From contig NZ_JAQNDK010000002.1 of NCBI RefSeq assembly GCF_028368935.1, positions 1,302,001 to 1,366,000 on the forward strand: a stretch of DNA of 64,000 bases. Direction: 5' to 3'. Positions 9,255 through 17,462 of the stretch are shown here, in pieces. Origin of the DNA: Sorangium aterium. Lineage in GTDB: Bacteria > Myxococcota_A > Polyangia > Polyangiales > Polyangiaceae. Each line of letters opens with the position of its first letter. Position 1 is the stretch's first letter. Under the pieces are notes generated by a model. That model saw only the letters and a program-made list of their open reading frames with translations, made no database searches and was not told the DNA's origin. Position numbers and translations under genes: made by a program.

Positions 9255-12200
9255 TCAGAGCTCGGACAGCGCCGAGCGCGCGTCGTCCGCGACGAGCTTG
9301 TTGCCGTACGCGGACGCGAGATCGAGCACCTCGGCGAGCTCGCGCCGCGCCTCCTTGACCAGGCCCCGCTGCTTCAGGAGCGCGCCGAGCAGGTACCGGC
9401 TCTCGAGGGCGTCGGTGCGGTAGGAGCGCGCGTCGGCGTAGCGCGCGAGCTCGCGCAGGAGCTCGCCGGCGCCGGCCGCGCCGCTCAGCCCGTCCAGGTA
9501 GGCGAGGTGCGCGCGGTTGATGGAGGCGAGGCGCTCGTGGCCGCTCTCCTCGGCGAGCTCCTTCGACTCGGTGAGCGACGCGTAGGCGCGCGGCAGATCG
9601 CCGAGCCGCCGGCTCGCGTCGCCGAGGTTGTGCAGCGCGGCGGCGGTCTCGAAGCGCAGGCCCGCGGACCGGGCGAGGTCGACGGCGCGGGCGGAGCTCT
9701 TCACCGCCGCGTCGAAGTCGCGCAGGAACACGTGCACGAGGACGCGCTGCTTCTCGCGCTCGCTCGCCGCCGCGAGGTCGCCCGGATCGCCGAGCGCCTC
9801 CGCCCGATCGAGGGCGCGGAGCGCCGCCGCGATGTCGCCCGTCGCCGCGCGCGTCTGGGAGATCGCGAGCAAGAGCCTCGGATCGTCGATCGCGCCCGTC
9901 GCCTCGAGCTGCTCGACGGCGCGCTCCGCGCGCGCGAAGTCGCCCGTCCGGACGCCGATCTCCGTCTCGCACGCGAGCGCCTTGCGGCGGAGGTCCTCCC
10001 GATCGCCGGCGAGGGCGTAGGCCTCCTCGAGCCTCGCGTACGCGTCCGCGAAGAGATCCACCGCGCCGAGGGCGCGCGCCAGGTCGACGCGGGCCGAGAG
10101 CTTCTGCTCCGGCGTGCCGGCCTCGTCGACGCGCCTCAGCGTGCGGGCGGCGACGTCGGCGAGATCGGGCGCGGAGCGCACGCGCACGACGACGTCCGCG
10201 AGCGCGCCGAGCCACGCGGAGAGCTCCGCCGGCGAGCGGTGGGCGTGGTCGCCGAGATCGAGCGCCTGGAAGATGAGCCGGAGCGCCGGATCGAGCTGGC
10301 TCGCGCGGATCTTGTGGAGCGCCGCCCGCGCGTAGAACGTGGCGGCGCGGTCGCGATCGCCGGCCTGGTAGAAGTGCTGCCCGATGCGCTCGGCGTGCTC
10401 GGCGCTCTCCTCGCCGACGACCGCGACGTACGCCGCCGCGGCCGCGGCGTGCAGCTCCCGGCGGAGCTCCGGCGGGATCGCGTCGAGGACGATCTCCCCG
10501 TGCATGGGCGACGCGAAGCTCGCCTGCGCGGGGCCCTTGAGCCGCAGCAGATCGCGGGTCGCGAGCCCGGAGATCGCGCGGTTCACCACCGAGAGCTTCT
10601 GCTGGAGGAGCGCCGCGAGGACCTCGGTCGGCACCGGATCGCCGAGGATGGCCGCCGCCTGGAGCACGGCGCGGTCGCTCGGGTCGAGCCGCCGCACCCG
10701 GGTCGCGATGAGCGTGCGCAGCGAGCGCGGCACCGCCGACGCGCCGTCGAGCCGCGCCTTCACGACGCCGCCGGCGACGCTGAGCGCGCCGGAGTCGAGG
10801 AGCTCCTTGATGAGCTCCTCGAGGAAGAGCGGGTGGCCGCCGGCGCGCTCGCGGCAGAAGGCGACGACGTCGGGCGGCAGGAAGGTCGCGCCGATGCGCG
10901 CCGACATGAGGCGCGCGCTGTCGCTGTCCGAGAGCTCCCCGACCTTGAGCCGGTAGAAGTGGGGGTGCGCCTCGAGCAGCGGCGGCGGGTCGCTGCGCGT
11001 CGCCAGCATCAGCACGGCGCGGAGCCCGCCGGCGCGGCCCGCGGTGGCGAGCAGGGTCTCGGCGGTGAGCTGGTCCATCGCCTGCGCGTCGTCCCACGCG
11101 AAGCAGTGGAGGCGATCCTCGCAGAGGCTCTGCACCATGCGCGGGAACGCCGTGCGCAGGATCGCGGTCGTCCCCTGCGGCGCCCGCCGCTCGGCGAGCG
11201 CCGCGCCGAGCTGACCCAGGACGGCCGCGGACTCGTCCTCGCGCAGGCCGAGCGCCCGCAGCCGCGGCAGCACCGCGCGGATGCGCTCCTCGTCGTCGCC
11301 CTCCTGGATGCCGCAGAGCACCTGGAGCATCGCGGTGAGGCCGCTCCACGGGACGTCGGCGCCGTTGTGCGGGCACGAGGCGACGTAGACACCGACGTTG
11401 TAGTCGCCCTTGGAGAGCCGCCGCTCCATCTCGGCGAGCAGCCGCGTCTTGCCGATGCCGCGCTCGCCCTGGATGACGACGATCTGCGCGCGCTTCCTCG
11501 TGGCGGCGGCCAGGATGTCGCCGAGCTGCTTGAGCTCGTCGCGGCGGCCGATGAAGCGGCCGTACGCGCCGTCCGGGGGCTGCGCGGAGGTGACGACGCG
11601 CCCCCCCTCGGGCGCCGTCCGGCCCGCGCCGGGCAGCTCCTCGGTCGTGAACGCGTTGCGGAGGACGCGCCCGGTGAGGTTCGACACGGCGACCTGGGAC
11701 TCGGTCGCGCGGGCGAGCGCCTGGGCCGAGGCGATGAGCGAGGTGAGCCGCTCGTCGCGGATCGGGGCGCCGGCGCTGTCGACGAGGATGCGGGCGAGGT
11801 GGATGCCGGCGGAGACGGCGGCGCCCCCGCCGCGCGAGCGCAGGATCACGAGGGCGGCGCGCACCGCGGCCTCCGTGTCGCGGCCGTCGGCGTCGCCGAG
11901 CCCGAAGACGGCGACGAGCTGCGACGCCTCCTGCTCGAGCAGCAGCGCGCCGTAGCGGGCCAGCACATCGCGGGCCCGCGCCATGCGCCTCGCCGCGTCG
12001 TCCTCGGATCCCGTGAAGATGAGCACGAGCGCCGTGACCTCGCGCCGCTCGCCGAGCCCGCGCGCGGCCGGGCCGCTGTCGGGCTTCTCGAGCAGCTGGA
12101 GGAGCCCCGACGCCGAGCGGCTGCGCGTGCTCGTCGTGTGCGGCACCTCGACGGGCGTGCGCTCGTTGGCCCCGTTCGGCTCCTCCTGGAGCACGGCGCC

Positions 12201-13172
12201 CGCCTGGATCTCGGCGCTCTTCTCCTCGTGGAACGGCTCCAGGAACTCGGCCAGGTCGTTCGCCCCGAACCGCTCGGCCGTCGCATAGAAGAAGCCGAGG
12301 AGCGCCTCGTGCAGCCGCCCGGCGTCGGGGAACCGATCCTCCGGGTTCTTCGCGAGCATCGTGCTCACGACGTCGACGAGCGACCGGGGCACGTCGGGGC
12401 GCACGAGCGCGAGCGGCGGATACTCGCTCGCCTGCAGCCGCCGCATGATCTCGAACGCCGTCGGCGCCGCGAACGGGTTCGACCCGGCGAGCATCTCGTA
12501 GAGCACCGTGCCGAGCGAGAAGAGATCGCTCCTGCCGTCGATCGCGCCGGCGCGCGACTGCTCCGGGCTCATGTAGGCGAGCTTCCCGCGGATCCTCCCT
12601 GCGCGGTTCTCGCCGACCTCCTCGTCGGTCATCGATTGCGTCGCCTTCGCGATGCCGAAGTCGGTGACCTTCACCTCGCCCTCCCAGGAGAGCAGGATGT
12701 TCTGCGGAGAGATGTCGCGGTGGACGATGCCGAGGGGGCGCGACTGCTCGTCGCGCCGCCGGTGCGCGTGATCGAGCGCCTTCGCGATCTCGGCCGTCAT
12801 GAAGACAGCCATGGCGAGGGGGATCGGCCTCTTCGCCCTCCGGCAGCGGGCCAGGAGCGTCGCCAGGTCGAGCCCTGGGACGTACTCCATCGCGATGAAG
12901 TAGCTCGTCGGATCGCCGTTCGGATGGTCGACGCGGCCGAGGTCGAACACCTGCACGATGTTCGCGTGCGAGAGGCGCACGGCGAGCTTGGCCTCGTGCA
13001 CGAACATGTCCACGAAGCGCCCCTGCTCGGCCAGCTTGGGGAGGATGCGCTTGATGACGAGGACCTTCTCGAACCCCTCGACGCCGAAGCTCTTCGCCTT
13101 GAAGACCTCGGCCATGCCGCCTTCGCCCAGGCGCTCGAGCAAGCGATACCGCCCGAAGGTCTCGCTCAGCAT
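9255..13172 (-). CDS. Ser/Thr kinase with cyclase-like, STAND ATPase and TPR regions
   Basis: A 1305-residue signalling protein. A Hanks kinase domain covers about residues 8-290: glycine loop GEGGMAEV, ATP-binding lysine in VLVIKRI (about K41), catalytic loop HRDISPQN (about 151) and DFG (about 171). Residues about 374-500 resemble a degenerate class III nucleotide cyclase domain (GERREVTALVLIFTG, as in PknK/AAA-cyclase proteins). A P-loop ATPase of the STAND/MalT type follows with Walker A GERGIGKT (about 569-576), then a long helical TPR-like C-terminal half. The kinase looks active although the catalytic loop has Ile-Ser where most have Leu-Lys. It lies 120 bp downstream of dnaK on the same strand, suggesting co-expression with grpE-dnaK. 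Ligand and substrates are unknown. Confidence 0.9.
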   Translation of the reverse strand: MLSETFGRYRLLERLGEGGMAEVFKAKSFGVEGFEKVLVIKRILPKLAEQGRFVDMFVHEAKLAVRLSHANIVQVFDLGRVDHPNGDPTSYFIAMEYVPGLDLATLLARCRRAKRPIPLAMAVFMTAEIAKALDHAHRRRDEQSRPLGIVHRDISPQNILLSWEGEVKVTDFGIAKATQSMTDEEVGENRAGRIRGKLAYMSPEQSRAGAIDGRSDLFSLGTVLYEMLAGSNPFAAPTAFEIMRRLQASEYPPLALVRPDVPRSLVDVVSTMLAKNPEDRFPDAGRLHEALLGFFYATAERFGANDLAEFLEPFHEEKSAEIQAGAVLQEEPNGANERTPVEVPHTTSTRSRSASGLLQLLEKPDSGPAARGLGERREVTALVLIFTGSEDDAARRMARARDVLARYGALLLEQEASQLVAVFGLGDADGRDTEAAVRAALVILRSRGGGAAVSAGIHLARILVDSAGAPIRDERLTSLIASAQALARATESQVAVSNLTGRVLRNAFTTEELPGAGRTAPEGGRVVTSAQPPDGAYGRFIGRRDELKQLGDILAAATRKRAQIVVIQGERGIGKTRLLAEMERRLSKGDYNVGVYVASCPHNGADVPWSGLTAMLQVLCGIQEGDDEERIRAVLPRLRALGLREDESAAVLGQLGAALAERRAPQGTTAILRTAFPRMVQSLCEDRLHCFAWDDAQAMDQLTAETLLATAGRAGGLRAVLMLATRSDPPPLLEAHPHFYRLKVGELSDSDSARLMSARIGATFLPPDVVAFCRERAGGHPLFLEELIKELLDSGALSVAGGVVKARLDGASAVPRSLRTLIATRVRRLDPSDRAVLQAAAILGDPVPTEVLAALLQQKLSVVNRAISGLATRDLLRLKGPAQASFASPMHGEIVLDAIPPELRRELHAAAAAAYVAVVGEESAEHAERIGQHFYQAGDRDRAATFYARAALHKIRASQLDPALRLIFQALDLGDHAHRSPAELSAWLGALADVVVRVRSAPDLADVAARTLRRVDEAGTPEQKLSARVDLARALGAVDLFADAYARLEEAYALAGDREDLRRKALACETEIGVRTGDFARAERAVEQLEATGAIDDPRLLLAISQTRAATGDIAAALRALDRAEALGDPGDLAAASEREKQRVLVHVFLRDFDAAVKSSARAVDLARSAGLRFETAAALHNLGDASRRLGDLPRAYASLTESKELAEESGHERLASINRAHLAYLDGLSGAAGAGELLRELARYADARSYRTDALESRYLLGALLKQRGLVKEARRELAEVLDLASAYGNKLVADDARSALSEL

Positions 13173-13292
13173 CGCCCCGCCTGCGCGCCACGCAGCCTCG
13201 CGCCTCTGGCGCGCGCGGCGCTCCGGAGGGGACGGCCCGCGATCGGCGCGCGAGCCGGCGCCGTCGCCCCGGCCGCGTCGCCTAGCCGCGCG

Positions 13293-15155
13293 TCATGTCT
13301 CGACGGCCTTGTTCGCGCCGGCGTCATCGTCCCCTCCATACATCGACTCCGCGATCCGGAACGCCGCCCCCTCGAGGCGCGCGTACGCGTCCCGGAGCGC
13401 GTCGAGGTCGCCGCCGCCTTCGAGCAGCTTCCGCAGCGCCGCGCACTCGGCGTGGACCTCGCCGAGGAGCTCGGCGTCGAGCAGATCGCCGTAGCCTTCG
13501 AGGGCCTGCTCGGTCGTGTAGACGAGGGTCTCTGCCTGGTTGCGGAGCTCGGCGAGATCGCGCCGGAGCGCGTCGGTCTCCTTGAACCGCTCGCCCTCCG
13601 AGACGAGCCGATCGACCTCGTCCGGCGTGAGGCCGCTCGTGGGGGTCACCCGGATCTCCTGCACCCGCCCCGTCCCGAGATCCCGCGCCTCGACGCGGAC
13701 GATCCCGTTCTCGTCGATGCGGAAGGTGACCTGGATCTTGGGCAGCCCGCGCGGCGCCGGAGGGATGCCGGTGAGCTCGAAGCGGGCGAGGCTCCGGCAG
13801 TCCGCGGCCATCTCGCGCTCGCCCTGGAGCACGTGCACGGGGACGAAGCTCTGGTTGTCGACGCTCGTCGTGAAGATCTCGCTCCGCTCGGTGGGGATGG
13901 TCGTGTTCCGCGGGATGAGCTTGAAGCTCACGCCGCCGCCGGTCTCGACGCCGAGCGACAGCGGCGTCACGTCGAGGAGCAGCACCTCGTCCACCTGTCC
14001 GGAGAGCGCGGCGCCCTGCAGCGCGGCCCCGACCGCGACGACCTCGTCGGGGTTCACGCCCTTGTTCGGCTCCCGGCCGAAGAACTCGCGCACCGCCGCC
14101 TGCACCGCGGGCATCCGGGTCATGCCGCCGACGAGGACCACCGTGTTGACGGCGGAGACGGGGAGCTTGGCGTCCCCGAGCGTCGCGCGGCAGACGTCGA
14201 TGGTCCGCCGGATGAGGCCCTCGCAGAGCATCTCGAGCTCGTTGCGCCGCATCGTCCGCTCGAGGTGGAGCGGCCCGCCGCCCGGGCCGACGGCGATGAA
14301 GGGGATGTTGATCTCGGTCTCGAGCGACGACGAGAGCTCGTGCTTCGCCTTCTCGGCCGCCTCCTTGAGCCGCTGCAGCGCCATGCGGTCCCGGCGCAGA
14401 TCGATGCGGCTCTTCCCCTCGAACTCGTCGGCGAGCAGGTCGATGATCCGCTGGTCGAAGTCCTCGCCGCCGAGGTGCGTGTCGCCGCCGGTCGCCTTGA
14501 CGCTGAAGACCCCGCTCGCGATCTCGAGGATCGAGATATCGAACGTGCCTCCGCCGAGATCGTAGACCGCGATCGTCTCGGCCTTCACCTTGTCGAGGCC
14601 GTAGGCGAGCGCCGCGGCGGTCGGCTCGTTGATGATCCGGCGCACGTCCAGCCCGGCGATCCGCCCTGCGTCCTTCGTCGCCTGCCGCTGGGCGTCGTCG
14701 AAGTAGGCGGGGACGGTGACCACCGCCTCCGTCACGGGCTCGCCGAGGAACCGCTCGGCGACCTGCTTCATCTGGCCGAGGATCACCGCCGAGATCTCGG
14801 GGGGCGAGTAGTTGCGCCCCTTGACCTCGACCCACGCGTCGCTGTTCGGCGCCTCGACGATCTTGTAGGGCGCGAGGCTGATCTGCTTGCTGACCTCGGG
14901 CGCGGTGAACTTGCGGCCCATCAGCCGCTTCACCGCATAGATGGTGTTCTGCGGGTTCGTGACCGCCTGGCGGCGCGCGACCTGCCCGACCAGGCGCTCG
15001 CCGCTCGCGGGGAAGCCGACCACGGAAGGCGTGGTGCGCGCGCCCTCGGCGTTCGGGATCACCCGAACATCGCTCGCCGAGGCGACGCCTGCCCCTTCGA
15101 CGACAGCCACGCACGAGTTCGTCGTCCCGAGATCGATGCCGATCACCTTCCCCAT
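13293..15155 (-). CDS. dnaK: Hsp70 chaperone DnaK
   Basis: A 620-residue Hsp70. The ATPase domain starts [17 protein letters not shown] and has [34 protein letters not shown] and [13 protein letters not shown]. The substrate-binding domain starts after [11 protein letters not shown]. The C-terminal lid is shorter than E. coli DnaK, lacks the Gly-rich tail and ends in AVET rather than EEVD-like or GGK-type sequence. The ATG at 15155 is the only sensible start. It lies 187 bp downstream of grpE and 120 bp upstream of the kinase gene; dnaJ is not adjacent. Lineages of this type often have several DnaK paralogues, so whether this is the housekeeping copy is open; linkage to grpE supports that. 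Confidence 0.95.
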   Translation of the reverse strand: MGKVIGIDLGTTNSCVAVVEGAGVASASDVRVIPNAEGARTTPSVVGFPASGERLVGQVARRQAVTNPQNTIYAVKRLMGRKFTAPEVSKQISLAPYKIVEAPNSDAWVEVKGRNYSPPEISAVILGQMKQVAERFLGEPVTEAVVTVPAYFDDAQRQATKDAGRIAGLDVRRIINEPTAAALAYGLDKVKAETIAVYDLGGGTFDISILEIASGVFSVKATGGDTHLGGEDFDQRIIDLLADEFEGKSRIDLRRDRMALQRLKEAAEKAKHELSSSLETEINIPFIAVGPGGGPLHLERTMRRNELEMLCEGLIRRTIDVCRATLGDAKLPVSAVNTVVLVGGMTRMPAVQAAVREFFGREPNKGVNPDEVVAVGAALQGAALSGQVDEVLLLDVTPLSLGVETGGGVSFKLIPRNTTIPTERSEIFTTSVDNQSFVPVHVLQGEREMAADCRSLARFELTGIPPAPRGLPKIQVTFRIDENGIVRVEARDLGTGRVQEIRVTPTSGLTPDEVDRLVSEGERFKETDALRRDLAELRNQAETLVYTTEQALEGYGDLLDAELLGEVHAECAALRKLLEGGGDLDALRDAYARLEGAAFRIAESMYGGDDDAGANKAVET

Positions 15156-15342
15156 ATGCGGCGAAAGATACTACAGGCCTGGATGCTCGCCGGGTGGGGA
15201 GACGACCTGGGCGCCCGCGATATTTGGGGAGATCGTGCGGTGAGGTAGCGGGGCACGGCAGATCCCGGACAGGATCACCGCCAGGATGCGCACCGTGCCG
15301 GAGGTGTGCGCCGAGGGAGCCGGCGCGACGCCGCGCGGAGGC

Positions 15343-15927
15343 TCAGTTCGCTGCGGGCGCCGGCTCGACGGGCGAGCCCTTCGAGACGACGACCATGGCC
15401 GCGCGGATCAGGTAATCGCCCAGCATGTATCCCGGCTGGACCTCCGCGATCACGACGCCGGCGGGGTGCTCGGTCGAGTCGAGCTGCTGGATGGCCTCGT
15501 GCACGCTGGGATCGAAGGGCTTGCCGACCGCGGCGATGCGCTTGATGCCCATGCGCTCCAGCGTGTCGACGAACTGCTTCGTCACGATCCGGACGCCCTC
15601 GGCGACCGACTTCACGTCCGGCGCGCTCTCGGCGTGGCTGGCCGCGCGCTCGAGGTTGTCGAAGACCGGGAGCAGATCCTTCAGGATCGCCTCGCGGCCG
15701 CGGCGCTGCGCCTCTTCGACCTCGCGCCGGGAGCGCTTACGGAAGTTGTCGAAATCCGCGGCGGTGCGCAGCAGCTGCTCGCGCATCCGCGCGGCCTCCG
15801 CCTGCACCTCGCCTAGCTTGTCTTCGGGGGCGGGGGCCTGCTGCTCCGCAGGCTCTGCGCGCTCAGCCTGCGCCTCCGCCGTCTCCCCCGTGTTCTGGTT
15901 CGACCCATTTTGTTCCGAATCGCTCAT
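15343..15927 (-). CDS. grpE: Nucleotide exchange factor GrpE
   Basis: A 194-residue GrpE, the nucleotide exchange factor for DnaK. The N-terminal 40 residues are low-complexity and charged. A coiled coil follows containing the family block [20 protein letters not shown], and the C-terminal beta domain carries [14 protein letters not shown] and [20 protein letters not shown]. It is the first gene of the grpE-dnaK-kinase set. A good sigma-70-like promoter lies only about 12 nt before the ATG, and no Shine-Dalgarno sequence precedes the ATG, so the transcript may be leaderless or nearly so. Confidence 0.95.
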   Translation of the reverse strand: MSDSEQNGSNQNTGETAEAQAERAEPAEQQAPAPEDKLGEVQAEAARMREQLLRTAADFDNFRKRSRREVEEAQRRGREAILKDLLPVFDNLERAASHAESAPDVKSVAEGVRIVTKQFVDTLERMGIKRIAAVGKPFDPSVHEAIQQLDSTEHPAGVVIAEVQPGYMLGDYLIRAAMVVVSKGSPVEPAPAAN

Positions 15928-15938
15928 AGGACGGCGGC

Positions 15939-15966
15939 ACTATAACCAGCCGCGATCCGCTGGCAA
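15939..15966 (-). promoter_or_regulatory. Predicted sigma-70-type promoter of grpE
   Basis: On the minus strand TTGCCA (15966-15961) and TATAGT (15944-15939) are separated by 16 bp. Transcription would start near 15932, only about 5 nt before the grpE ATG. I found no CIRCE element (TTAGCACTC-N9-GAGTGCTAA) around it. Confidence 0.5.
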
Positions 15967-16066
15967 TCGCCACGCCCATGGTCGGCAGGAGGCGAGCGCC
16001 GGCGCCCGAGCGCGCCGGCGCGTGCCGCCGCCCCGGCCCAGGACGCCCGCGTGGGTCGGCGCCCGG

Positions 16067-16110
16067 GCGCTCCGGACGCGCTCCAGAGGCGCTCCGGAGG
16101 CGCTCCGGAC
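16067..16110. repeat. Four imperfect 10-bp direct repeats
   Basis: GCGCTCCGGA occurs at 16067, 16090 and 16101, and GCGCTCCAGA at 16078, giving a spacing of 11-12 bp. They lie in the divergent gap between grpE and the aminotransferase gene. A roughly helical-turn spacing could suit a protein binding array; it could also be simple slippage. Confidence 0.6.
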
Positions 16111-16198
16111 GCATGGTTTGCCCGGGTCTCCACGATCCGCTGCGGGCGCCGCATCGACCGTTTGCTCCGAGGCCCCGCCCGGCGTTAGATCGCCATCC

Positions 16199-17461
16199 AT
16201 GAGCATCGCCACAAGCCGCGCCGCCGAACCCCCTCCGGCGAACGCCTCGACGCCCGCCAGCGCGCCGCTCCTCGCGGCGCAGAAGCACCTCCTCGGCAAC
16301 TACCGCCAGCCGCCGTTCGTCCTCGACCGCGGCAGGGGTTGCGAGCTCTTCGACACGGAGGGGCGCCGGTACCTGGACATGTGCGCCGGGGTGGCTGTGG
16401 CTTCGCTCGGGCACGCTCACCCGCGGCTCGTGGCGACCATCTCGGAGCAGGCGGGCCGCCTGATGCACGTCTCCAACTATTTCTTCAACGCGGAGAACCT
16501 CCGCCTCGCCGAGGAGCTCTGCGAGAAGACCGGCTTCGATCGCGCCTTCTTCTGCAACTCGGGCGCGGAGGCGAACGAGGCGATGCTCAAGCTCGCGCGC
16601 CGCCATTTCTTCAACCGGGGCGAGGAGGGGCGCTACCGGATCATCGCGTTCGACAACGCGTTTCACGGCCGCACCCTCGGCGCGGTCGCCCTGACCGGGA
16701 CGCCGAAGTACCGCGAGGGCTTCGGCCCCTCGCTCGACGGCGTCACGCACGTGCCTTACGGGGATGTGGCCGCGGTGCGCGCCGCCATGGGCCCGGACGT
16801 CGCGGGGATCCTCGTGGAGCCGGTGCAAGGGGAGGGCGGCGTGCTGCCGGCCCCGGCGGGGTTCCTCGCCGAGCTGCGGCGCATCGCCGACGAGCACGGC
16901 GCGCTGCTGCTCGTCGACGAGGTGCAGACCGGCATCGGGCGCACGGGGCACTGGCTCGGCGCGGCGTACGACGGCGTCCAGAGCGACGCCGCGGCGCTCG
17001 CGAAGGGGCTCGGCGGCGGGTTCCCGGTCGGCGCGCTGGTGCTGCGGGAGCGGCTCAACGGCGCGCTGCCCCCGGGCTCGCACGGCTCGACCTATGGCGG
17101 CAACGCGCTCGCCTCCGCCACGGCGCGCACGGTGCTCGCGGTCATCGAGGAAGAGAAGCTGTGCGAGGCCGCCCTGAAGCGCGGCGAGCGGCTCGGCCGC
17201 GGCCTCGCCGCGATCGCCGCGCGGCTGCCGGGCGTGTGCCTCGGCGAGCGCGGGCGCGGGTTGCTCCGCGGGCTCATCCTCGCGCCGACCGTCGACGCGC
17301 GCGCCGCCCTCGGCCGCGTGCGCGATCGCGGCGTGCTGCTCACGATCGCGGGCAACAGCGTGCTCCGGTTCACGCCGCCCCTGATCGTGAGCGAGGCGCA
17401 GATCGACGAGGCGCTGGCCGAGGTCGAGGCCGCGCTCGCCGAGACGCCGGCTGCGGGTTGA
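16199..17461 (+). CDS. argD: Acetylornithine-type aminotransferase (class III, PLP)
   Basis: A 420-residue fold-type I aminotransferase. Visible motifs are CNSGAEANEAMLKLARRHF (phosphate-binding region), AFHGRTLGAVALTGTPKY, PVQGEGGVLPA, DEVQTGIGRTG (PLP-pyridine Asp), the Schiff-base lysine block AALAKGLGGGFPVGA, and GSHGSTYGGNALA. These match ArgD, which makes N-acetylornithine in arginine synthesis; related ornithine or succinylornithine aminotransferases cannot be excluded. The ATG at 16199 precedes about 25 variable residues. The P-type ATPase gene begins 1 nt after the stop, so the two are probably co-transcribed, a pairing with no obvious metabolic logic. Confidence 0.87.
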   Translation: MSIATSRAAEPPPANASTPASAPLLAAQKHLLGNYRQPPFVLDRGRGCELFDTEGRRYLDMCAGVAVASLGHAHPRLVATISEQAGRLMHVSNYFFNAENLRLAEELCEKTGFDRAFFCNSGAEANEAMLKLARRHFFNRGEEGRYRIIAFDNAFHGRTLGAVALTGTPKYREGFGPSLDGVTHVPYGDVAAVRAAMGPDVAGILVEPVQGEGGVLPAPAGFLAELRRIADEHGALLLVDEVQTGIGRTGHWLGAAYDGVQSDAAALAKGLGGGFPVGALVLRERLNGALPPGSHGSTYGGNALASATARTVLAVIEEEKLCEAALKRGERLGRGLAAIAARLPGVCLGERGRGLLRGLILAPTVDARAALGRVRDRGVLLTIAGNSVLRFTPPLIVSEAQIDEALAEVEAALAETPAAG

Positions 17462-17462
17462 G

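Noticed and set aside
9219-15248. A 2009-residue plus-strand open frame
   Set aside because: It runs antisense over the kinase and dnaK genes, is rich in Arg, Glu and Leu with no domains, and results from third-position GC bias.
15156-16198. CIRCE operators around grpE-dnaK
   Set aside because: No inverted repeat matching TTAGCACTC-N9-GAGTGCTAA was found by eye.
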